Source of the DNA: Actinomycetota bacterium
GTDB taxonomy: Bacteria; Actinomycetota; Thermoleophilia; Gaiellales; Gaiellaceae
Assembly (NCBI GenBank): GCA_013813345.1
Contig: JACCRW010000435.1
Location: 1-5,746 of the forward strand
Length of the DNA stretch: 5,746 nucleotides
Direction: 5' to 3'
Shown here: in pieces, positions 1 through 5,746 of the stretch
How positions within the stretch are numbered: position 1 is the stretch's first letter
Layout of the letters: each line of letters starts with the position of its first letter
Notes under the pieces: model-generated
Seen by the model: only the letters and a program-made list of their open reading frames with translations
Database searches by the model: none
Told to the model about the DNA's origin: nothing
Program-made: the position numbers and the translations under genes

Positions 1-1566
1 GTGAACCGTGTGCCCGTCCTGCTCCTGCCCAGTGACGTGTTCGCGACGCGCAGGGCCGAGCCTGTGCTTCAGCAGGTCGAGGCGCCGAGTCGCGGCGACG
101 TCTCCACCAACGATTGCTTCGTCCCCGTCTCGCGCTACTTCGACCGGGTCGAGCGGCCGGAGCAGCTCGTCTCGGCGGTGCTCGCCGCGATGCGGGTGCT
201 CACGAGCCAGGCGGACACCGGCGCGGTGACGCTCGCGCTTCCCCAGGACGTGCAGACCGAGGCCCACGACTTTCCGCTCGAGCTCTTCGAGCGCCGGGTG
301 TGGCACGTTCCGCGCCCGCTCCCCGACTCTGCCGCGCTCGTGCGCGCCGCCGAGTTGATCCAGACCGCGCGAAGGCCGTTGCTCGTCGCCGGTGGAGGGG
401 TCATCTACTCCGAGGCGACCGAAGCGTTGCGCGCGCTCGTCGACGCAACCGGGATCCCCGTCGGCGAGACGCAGGCAGGCAAGGGCGCGCTCCCCTTCGA
501 CCATCCCTGCGCAGCCGGCGGGATCGGCGTGACGGGCACGCTCGCCGCGAACAGGCTCGCAGCCTCCGCCGACCTCGTGATCGGCGTCGGCACGCGCTGG
601 AGCGACTTCACAACGGCATCGCGTACGGCCTTCCGGCATCCGGACGTCCGCTTCGTCAACGTCAACGTCGCCGAGCTCGACACCGCGAAGCACTCGGCCG
701 CGATGCTGGTCGGCGATGCCCGCGCGACGCTCGAGCGCGTGAGCGAGCTGCTCGAAGGGTGGTCGGTCGAGCCCGGGTACCGCACCGAGGTTGCCGGGCT
801 CACTGCCGAGTGGGACGCGGAGGTGACGCGCCTCTACGCCCACTCGCGGACGCTGCTCCCCACGCAGAGCGAGGTGATCGGCGCCGTCAACGCTTTCTCC
901 GCGCCCACCGATGTCGTCGTGAGCGCGGCCGGATCGCTCCCGGGCGACCTGCACAAGCTCTGGCGCACGCGCGACCCGAAGGGCTACCACGTCGAGTACG
1001 GCTTCTCGTGCATGGGCTACGAGATCGCCGGCGGGCTCGGCGTCAAGCTCGCGGCTCCCGACCGGGAGGTGTATGTCCTCGTCGGCGACGGCTCGTACCT
1101 GATGCTGGCGCAGGAGATCGTCACCTCCGTCCAGGAAGGCTGCAAGCTGACCGTCCTCCTCCTCGACAACGACGGCTTCGCCTCGATCGGAAGCCTCTCG
1201 CGCTCGCTCGGGACCGACGGTTTCGGCACCCGTTACCGCTACAGGCGGGACGGCTCCCTTGGCCTCGACAGCGAGGAGCGGGACGACCGACTCCCGGTCG
1301 ACCTCGCCGCGAACGCGGCCTCGCTCGGGGCTCGCGTGCTCCGGGCAGACACGGTCGCGGACCTGCGCGCGGCGCTCGAGCAGGCGAAGTCGATCGACCG
1401 CACGGTCGTGATCTACGTTCCGGTCGACCGCTACGAGGCGGCGCCGGGCTACGGGAGCTGGTGGGACGTTCCGCCGGCCGAGGTCTCCGAGACCGAAGCC
1501 GTGCGTGAGGCGCGTCGCTCCTACGAGCAGGCCCGCGCGGCGCGACGGCCGTATCTCGTCCCGTGA
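1..1566 (+). CDS. iolD: 3D-(3,5/4)-trihydroxycyclohexane-1,2-dione hydrolase (IolD), 5'-partial
   Basis: This ThDP-dependent cytoplasmic enzyme opens the ring of 3D-trihydroxycyclohexane-1,2-dione to give 5-deoxy-D-glucuronate, a middle step of myo-inositol catabolism (EC 3.7.1.22). The visible 521 residues match IolD along their whole length. LPSDVFATR and PVLQQVE lie near the start, followed by ETQAGKG (156-162), GIGVTGTLAAN (174-184) and SAAGSLPGDL (308-317). The ThDP/Mg motif is GDGS (362-365) with its Asn at N390, and the IolD-typical SWWDVP is at 486-491. Bacterial IolD is about 620-640 residues, so roughly 110 N-terminal residues lie outside the window, including the PYR-domain region with the expected catalytic Glu. 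The GTG at position 1 aligns with an internal Val (VNRVPVLLLP) and is not a start. The frame is intact to TGA at 1564. The GH13 gene overlaps its stop. Other ThDP enzymes such as acetolactate synthase are unlikely given these IolD-specific blocks. Confidence 0.95.
   Translation: MNRVPVLLLPSDVFATRRAEPVLQQVEAPSRGDVSTNDCFVPVSRYFDRVERPEQLVSAVLAAMRVLTSQADTGAVTLALPQDVQTEAHDFPLELFERRVWHVPRPLPDSAALVRAAELIQTARRPLLVAGGGVIYSEATEALRALVDATGIPVGETQAGKGALPFDHPCAAGGIGVTGTLAANRLAASADLVIGVGTRWSDFTTASRTAFRHPDVRFVNVNVAELDTAKHSAAMLVGDARATLERVSELLEGWSVEPGYRTEVAGLTAEWDAEVTRLYAHSRTLLPTQSEVIGAVNAFSAPTDVVVSAAGSLPGDLHKLWRTRDPKGYHVEYGFSCMGYEIAGGLGVKLAAPDREVYVLVGDGSYLMLAQEIVTSVQEGCKLTVLLLDNDGFASIGSLSRSLGTDGFGTRYRYRRDGSLGLDSEERDDRLPVDLAANAASLGARVLRADTVADLRAALEQAKSIDRTVVIYVPVDRYEAAPGYGSWWDVPPAEVSETEAVREARRSYEQARAARRPYLVP
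1563..1566 (+). other. GTGA start/stop overlap between iolD and the GH13 gene
   Basis: The four bases GTGA contain the GTG start of the GH13 gene (1563-1565) and the TGA stop of iolD (1564-1566). No convincing purine-rich Shine-Dalgarno sequence is visible in the 20 bases upstream, which read as the C-rich end of iolD. This arrangement is typical of termination-reinitiation coupling. It implies that the two genes share a transcript and that GH13 translation depends on ribosomes finishing iolD. The overlap is seen directly; the coupling is inferred. Confidence 0.8.
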
Positions 1567-3155
1567 GCGCAGCGCCGTGGTGGTGCGCCTCGGTCGGCTA
1601 CGAGGTCTACCTCCGCTCGTTCTCCGACAGCAACGGCGACGGGATCGGCGATCTTCCCGGGTTGCGGGCGCGGCTCGAGCACCTCGAGTGGCTCGGCGTC
1701 GACCTCCTGTGGGTCACGCCCTTCTTCCGCTCGCCGATGCACGACCAGGGGTACGACATCTCCGACTACCGGGATGTCGACCCGACCTACGGAACGCTCG
1801 CCGACTTCGACTCGCTGCTCGCGGACGCGCACGAGCTGGGGATCCGTGTGCTCGTCGACTTGATCCCGAACCACACCTCCGTCGAGCACGCGTGGTTCCA
1901 AGAATCGCGCTCGGCTCGCGACAACCCGTTTCGGGACTACTACATCTGGCGCGATCCGGCCCCGGGCGGCGGGCCGCCGAACAACTGGGTGAGCGTCTTC
2001 GGCGGACCTGCGTGGACGCTCGACGAGACGACCGGCCAGTACTGGCTGCACCTCTTCCTCTCCGAGCAGCCCGACCTGAACTGGAGGAACGAGCGCGTCG
2101 CCCGCGAGCTCGACGAGGCCATGCGCTTCTGGCTCGAGCGCGGGGCCGACGGTTTCCGGATCGACGCCGCCGACGGCCTCGTCAAGCATCCCAATCTCCC
2201 GGACAACCCGGTCGCCGCCGCCACGTGGGTCGGGCCACCCGCCGGGATCGCCTCCGACTGGGGCTCGCTCGAGCATGTGTACGACGTCGGCCAGCCTGGG
2301 GTGCGAGAGATCCATCGGCGCTGGCGGGCGCTCGTCGAGCCGTACGGCGCCCTCCTCGTCGGCGAGATCGGGCTCGCCGACCCGGAGGCGCTGGCCCTTT
2401 ACGTCAACGATCAGGACGGCCTTCATCTCACCTTCTGGTTCGAGCCGATGGAGATCGAATGGGAGGCGGCGACAATCCGCAAGTCGCTCTCGGCAGCCGC
2501 GGCCGCCAGCGACCATCTCGCCTGGGTTCAGGGAAGCCACGACCGGCCTCGGGCGGCGACGAGGTTCGGTGGCGGGGACGTCGGGCGAGCGCGCTCGCTC
2601 GCTCTCGCGGTGCTCATGCTCGGCCTGCCGGGGGTGCCGTTCGTCTACCAGGGGGAGGAACTCGGCCTCGTGGACGGCCTCGTCCTACCCGAGGAGGCCC
2701 AGGATCCGATCAGCACGCGCGCGGGCGAGCACGGGCTCGGCCGCGACGGCTGCCGCACACCCATGCCCTGGGAACCCGGGCACGGGCTTGGCTTCACGAC
2801 CGCGCAGCAGCCCTGGCTGCCCTTCGGTGGCCGGAGCGCTGCCGACACTGCGGCCGTTCAGCGGGACGATCCGGACTCGATCCTGCGGCGCTTCCGGCGG
2901 CTTCTCCGGCTCAGGCGCACGCCGCCCTGGGGGTCTGCCCCGCTCGAGTGGATTGCAGAGCAAGGTCCGCTGGTCGCCTACCGGCGCGGCACCGTCCTCG
3001 TGGCAGCCAACTGCGGCGACGAGCCGGCAGCACTCGAGCTGCCGCCCGGCACGTGGACTCTGGCCTACGCCACCCAGGAGCCGGAAGGTCGAGAGGCGAC
3101 GGGATCGGTCGAGCTTGGGCCGGCGAGCGCGGTCGTGCTGGTCAGTCCCGCCTGA
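1563..3155 (+). CDS. GH13 alpha-glucosidase (oligo-1,6-glucosidase/maltase type)
   Basis: This retaining glycoside hydrolase should release alpha-glucose from the non-reducing end of short alpha-glucosides. The 530 residues are a normal family length. A metal-site-like DSNGDGIGDL is at 22-31 and DQGYDISDY at 61-69. Conserved region I is DLIPNH (99-104). The QPDLNW block (169-174) is diagnostic of the oligo-1,6-glucosidase group. Region II is DGFRIDAAD with nucleophile D201, region III is GEIGL with acid/base E268, and region IV is GSHD with H326 and D327. YQGEELG (362-368) and RTPMPW (398-403) follow, then a C-terminal beta domain from about residue 450. Region IV has Ser where Asn is usual (NHD). 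Ala after the nucleophile is more typical of alpha-1,4 than alpha-1,6 specificity. No signal peptide or membrane segment is present, so a cytoplasmic location is inferred. The GTG start is chosen because conserved sequence begins by residue 6 and it overlaps the iolD stop. Trehalose synthase or sucrose hydrolase activity is less likely but not excluded. Confidence 0.92.
   Translation: MSAAPWWCASVGYEVYLRSFSDSNGDGIGDLPGLRARLEHLEWLGVDLLWVTPFFRSPMHDQGYDISDYRDVDPTYGTLADFDSLLADAHELGIRVLVDLIPNHTSVEHAWFQESRSARDNPFRDYYIWRDPAPGGGPPNNWVSVFGGPAWTLDETTGQYWLHLFLSEQPDLNWRNERVARELDEAMRFWLERGADGFRIDAADGLVKHPNLPDNPVAAATWVGPPAGIASDWGSLEHVYDVGQPGVREIHRRWRALVEPYGALLVGEIGLADPEALALYVNDQDGLHLTFWFEPMEIEWEAATIRKSLSAAAAASDHLAWVQGSHDRPRAATRFGGGDVGRARSLALAVLMLGLPGVPFVYQGEELGLVDGLVLPEEAQDPISTRAGEHGLGRDGCRTPMPWEPGHGLGFTTAQQPWLPFGGRSAADTAAVQRDDPDSILRRFRRLLRLRRTPPWGSAPLEWIAEQGPLVAYRRGTVLVAANCGDEPAALELPPGTWTLAYATQEPEGREATGSVELGPASAVVLVSPA
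3142..3155. other. 14-nt tail-to-tail overlap of GH13 and GH38 genes
   Basis: The GH13 gene on the plus strand stops with TGA at 3153-3155. The GH38 gene on the minus strand stops with TGA whose complement is TCA at 3142-3144. The two coding regions therefore share 14 bases at their 3' ends, leaving no intergenic sequence. No hairpin followed by a T-run is visible on either strand here, so each transcript probably runs into the other gene in antisense before ending. Confidence 0.85.
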
Positions 3156-5746
3156 GCTGAACCGTCCGGATCTCCCACGGGCCGAGCTCGAGGCGCAGTG
3201 CGTCCCCGTCGAGCGGGATCGAAGGGCCAGGACGGCCGAGCAGGTCGGCCTCGCGGGCTTCGAGCACGCCACCCCTGACGACCGCCGTCCGCGACTCCGG
3301 CTGTTGGCAAACGAGCCGGAGCTCGAGCCAGTCCTCGCGGCGACACAGGGATGAGAGGACGACTCCTCTGCCCTCCAGCTCGAGACCGGTCGCGCTCGCC
3401 GGACCGTCCTCGCCCACCGCTCCACCTCTCGTCCCTCGGGCGACGAGAAACGGATGCTGGTAGCGCTCCATCTGCGCGAGCACGCCGGCGTCGACCCAGG
3501 AGCCCTCGTAGGGGAAGAGCGCAAAGCCGACGCGCCAGGGCCCGTGGCACTGACCGTCGGGAATCGCGATCTCGGGGCCGGCGGGATCCTCTCGGAACGG
3601 GTTGGCCGACCGGCTGATCAGCCCGATCGAGCGGAGCACCGTGAGCGCGAGCTCGCGTCCCTCGACGAGCTCGTACTCGAGCACGTGGTCGAGGAGGACC
3701 CCGACACCGCCTGCCGCGACGAACCCCCGTGCGGGAGCTGTGGCGAGCGGCACCTCGCCGTGTCCTCCCTCGACCTCGAGACCACGCTCGACCACGCCGA
3801 GCTGGCCCTCGGCCGAGGTGGTCTCGGCGGGCGCGGGCAACGGAACGTGGAAGCGGAGCCGGTGATCCGAGCATGGATTGTCGAACGAGAGCTCGAGCCG
3901 GACGAACGGCTCCCCGATGCGCAGCTCGACTCGTGTCGTCACCGGGACGAGCGCCGTCTCCTCCCCGCGCGACGACCCGTCGGCACGCGCAGCGAGCGGC
4001 CAGCGGTACGAGCGGACAACGGCGAGCTCACCGCGAATCGGGCCTGCGGCGGCGACCTCGATGCTCACCGCCTCCGGCTCGGAGACGAGCATGTCGCTGC
4101 GGGGCGGACCGTGGTTGTAGCTGTCTCCGAAGTCGCCTCCGTCCACGAGCTTGCCGACGCCTTCGAGCGACCCGATGCGAAGCGTGCCGTCCCCGGCGAC
4201 TTCCACCTCGAGCAAGCCGTTGCTCATCGAGGTGCCGTCGATCTGGACGCCGTCGCGGCGACGCTCGGTCGCCCGAGCCGTCCGCGCCGACGTCCAACCG
4301 AGTGCTGGTGCGGCTACAGCCGCGGCGAGCCGCCGACGCGGCCGGGCCAGGATCCGCACCTCCCACTCGTCGTCCGGCGCGACGTCGACCGCGCGCCCGA
4401 CTCCCTGCTTCAGCGACGAGAGATCCAGCCACTCCGGATCGGGCTCCTCGCCGACGTCGAAGGTCAGACGCCGGCTCGTCCCATCGGCCTCGACGGCGTA
4501 CCCGTTGAGCCAGAGGCCGAAGAGCTCCCGCCCGTGGAGGCGGCGGAACATCGCCGCGGGAACTTCGCGGCCTGGGAGCGTCGTGCTCAACAGGAGCCGC
4601 TCCGCCCGTGCCGTCTCCTGAGTCGGCACGACGGTTCCGTCCCCAAGAGTGAGACCGACCTCGTCCCACTCCTCCGGGATCTCGAGCTCGAATTCGACGA
4701 CGTCCGTACGCCGCTCGGGCGAAGGGTTGACGATCGCGACCGCACCGCGAGCGACGCCGGCGGCGATCGTCGCGGCCGCACGCTCCGCCAGACCGGTCGC
4801 GATCTGCTCTGCCTCCGCGTACCGGACGAGCACCTGGGCGGAGACGGCGTCGACCGAGCAGCCGCAGATCGAGTCGTGCGCCGCGTTCTCGAGCACGCGG
4901 CTCCATGCGAGCCGCAGGAACGATCCCGGCCACTCAGGGAGATGCAGGGCGGAAAGCGGCTCCGCGTACCGCTCGAGCGCACGCTCGGCTCGGGCGCATG
5001 CCGCCTTCAGGTCGATGCGGGCGGAGGTCACCCCCATCAGCAGGTTCGCGCGGGCGGCGGAGCGCATCTCTCCGCGCCACCGCGTGAGCATCGTGCCGTT
5101 TCCGGCGCGTCCCAGGTAGTCGGCGAGCGTGACGAGCTCGAGCCGGAAGCGCTCCTGCTCCTCGTTCAGCCGCGCCACCCGCTCGACGAGGTCGAGCGGA
5201 GGCAGCATGTGATCCGTCCCCGTCATCGCGAGCGACTCGTCGTCGCCGAAGAACGGGCGCATCGACGCGTCGAAGGATGCAACCGCTCCGGCGAGGTCGG
5301 GCTCGCCGAACAGGTGGGCGGCGTTGCCGTAGCCGTCGACCAGGTACTCCGCCTGCACGGCCGAGCCGTCCGGCGACTCCCAAAGGAAGGCGTGGTGCTC
5401 GATCGCGGCCGGCACGCCGCGCCAGACGACGGCCCGCGCGATCCCCGCGCGGCGGAGGATCTGCGGCATCTGGGCGACGTGGCCGAACATGTCGGGGAGA
5501 TAGCCGATCGGCATCGGCCGGCCGAGCTCTTCGGCGCGGCGCCAACCCGTCTCGAGGTTGCGGATGATCGACTCGCCCGAGACGAGGAACTCGTCGACGA
5601 GCGTCTGCCAGGGGCCGACCGCGAGCCGGCCCTCGGCGATCAGGCGCCGCAGCCGGGGTTCCGACTCGGGGCGGAGCTCGAGATAGTCGTCGACCGTGGC
5701 GAGCTGGCCGTCGAGCGTGAAGACGAATCCCGGGTCGGCCTCCATC
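3142..5746 (-). CDS. GH38 alpha-mannosidase, 5'-partial
   Basis: This zinc-dependent retaining alpha-mannosidase removes alpha-linked mannose from oligosaccharides or glycoconjugates. The 867 visible residues are numbered from the Met at 5743-5745. FTLDGQ (9-14) and GPWQTLVDE (44-52) lead to GYLPDMFGH (81-89), whose D85 is the expected nucleophile and zinc ligand. WRGVP (108-112) and GTDH (176-179) follow, with D178 the likely acid/base. The mid-domain motif HDSICGCS (290-297) holds the presumed zinc ligand H290. The long beta-sandwich C-terminal region ends with GFALFPYEGSW (740-750) and GPWEIRTVQL (855-864). The N-terminal HxD zinc motif lies beyond the right edge, so about 50-60 residues are missing and the Met at the edge is probably internal. 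Localisation cannot be judged without the N-terminus. Aryl-mannosidase, mannosylglycerate hydrolase (MngB-like) and general alpha-mannosidase activities cannot be separated here. The gene converges on GH13 and belongs to a separate transcript. Confidence 0.94.
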   Translation of the reverse strand, partial: MEADPGFVFTLDGQLATVDDYLELRPESEPRLRRLIAEGRLAVGPWQTLVDEFLVSGESIIRNLETGWRRAEELGRPMPIGYLPDMFGHVAQMPQILRRAGIARAVVWRGVPAAIEHHAFLWESPDGSAVQAEYLVDGYGNAAHLFGEPDLAGAVASFDASMRPFFGDDESLAMTGTDHMLPPLDLVERVARLNEEQERFRLELVTLADYLGRAGNGTMLTRWRGEMRSAARANLLMGVTSARIDLKAACARAERALERYAEPLSALHLPEWPGSFLRLAWSRVLENAAHDSICGCSVDAVSAQVLVRYAEAEQIATGLAERAAATIAAGVARGAVAIVNPSPERRTDVVEFELEIPEEWDEVGLTLGDGTVVPTQETARAERLLLSTTLPGREVPAAMFRRLHGRELFGLWLNGYAVEADGTSRRLTFDVGEEPDPEWLDLSSLKQGVGRAVDVAPDDEWEVRILARPRRRLAAAVAAPALGWTSARTARATERRRDGVQIDGTSMSNGLLEVEVAGDGTLRIGSLEGVGKLVDGGDFGDSYNHGPPRSDMLVSEPEAVSIEVAAAGPIRGELAVVRSYRWPLAARADGSSRGEETALVPVTTRVELRIGEPFVRLELSFDNPCSDHRLRFHVPLPAPAETTSAEGQLGVVERGLEVEGGHGEVPLATAPARGFVAAGGVGVLLDHVLEYELVEGRELALTVLRSIGLISRSANPFREDPAGPEIAIPDGQCHGPWRVGFALFPYEGSWVDAGVLAQMERYQHPFLVARGTRGGAVGEDGPASATGLELEGRGVVLSSLCRREDWLELRLVCQQPESRTAVVRGGVLEAREADLLGRPGPSIPLDGDALRLELGPWEIRTVQLRRD

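Noticed and set aside
1..3. GTG at the first base as a true start codon of iolD.
   Set aside because: The following residues align with IolD about 110 residues into the protein, so this is an internal Val codon at the window edge.
1521..2540. A 339-codon open frame on the minus strand opposite the start of the GH13 gene.
   Set aside because: Its translation is low-complexity and Arg/Val/Glu/Pro-rich with no recognisable domain. It lies wholly opposite well-conserved iolD/GH13 coding sequence, so it is a shadow of high-GC codon bias.
1505..3160. A 551-codon open frame on the plus strand in another frame over the GH13 gene.
   Set aside because: It is extremely Arg/Ala/Pro-rich with no motif, while the overlapping frame encodes every GH13 catalytic region. 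It is a frame shadow.
3149..3195. An imperfect inverted repeat (CGCCTGAGCT and AGCTCGAGGCG, 26-nt loop) just past the GH13 stop, considered as a bidirectional terminator.
   Set aside because: The loop is long, the stem has a bulge, and no T-run follows on either strand. GAGCTC-type words recur throughout the window as Glu-Leu codons, so chance is the simpler explanation.
2685..3874. Two long minus-strand open frames (2685-3524 and 3065-3874) around the convergent junction.
   Set aside because: They are Arg/Ser/Gly-rich and without domains. They overlap the GH13 and GH38 coding frames, which have clear family matches.
5743..5745. ATG (minus strand) at the right edge as the start of the GH38 gene.
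   Set aside because: The N-terminal zinc-binding HxD block that precedes this region in GH38 enzymes is absent, so the gene continues beyond the window.

Overview
The window is about 70% G+C, and almost all of it is covered by three long protein-coding genes. Codon usage is strongly GC-biased at third positions and overlapping spurious ORFs occur in most frames. This fits a high-GC bacterium. The protein sequences look actinobacterial, possibly Thermoleophilia-like, but that placement is an impression and not a demonstrated result. No RNA gene, mobile element, CRISPR array or long repeat was seen.

Layout: (1) Positions 1-1566 (+) hold the C-terminal four-fifths of IolD, the thiamine-diphosphate-dependent ring-opening hydrolase of myo-inositol catabolism. 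Its N-terminus lies left of the window. (2) Positions 1563-3155 (+) hold a complete 530-residue GH13 alpha-glucosidase of the oligo-1,6-glucosidase type. Its GTG start overlaps the iolD stop by 4 nt, so the two genes are almost certainly one translationally coupled transcript. (3) Positions 3142-5746 (-) hold most of a GH38 alpha-mannosidase. It converges on the GH13 gene and the two 3' ends overlap by 14 nt. Its N-terminus lies right of the window. No intergenic stretch exceeds a few bases, so there is no room for promoters or a conventional intergenic terminator.

Functionally this looks like a carbohydrate-catabolic neighbourhood. IolD converts the inositol-derived dione to 5-deoxy-glucuronate. 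GH13 should release glucose from short alpha-glucosides, and it shows no export signal. GH38 should release mannose from alpha-mannosides. The tight IolD-GH13 coupling makes it plausible that inositol and alpha-linked sugars are used together, for example after import of glycosylated inositols, but nothing in the sequence proves this. The families themselves are well known, and I see no clearly undescribed system. The points worth a second look are the gene pairing, the overlapping junctions and a few active-site variants in GH13.
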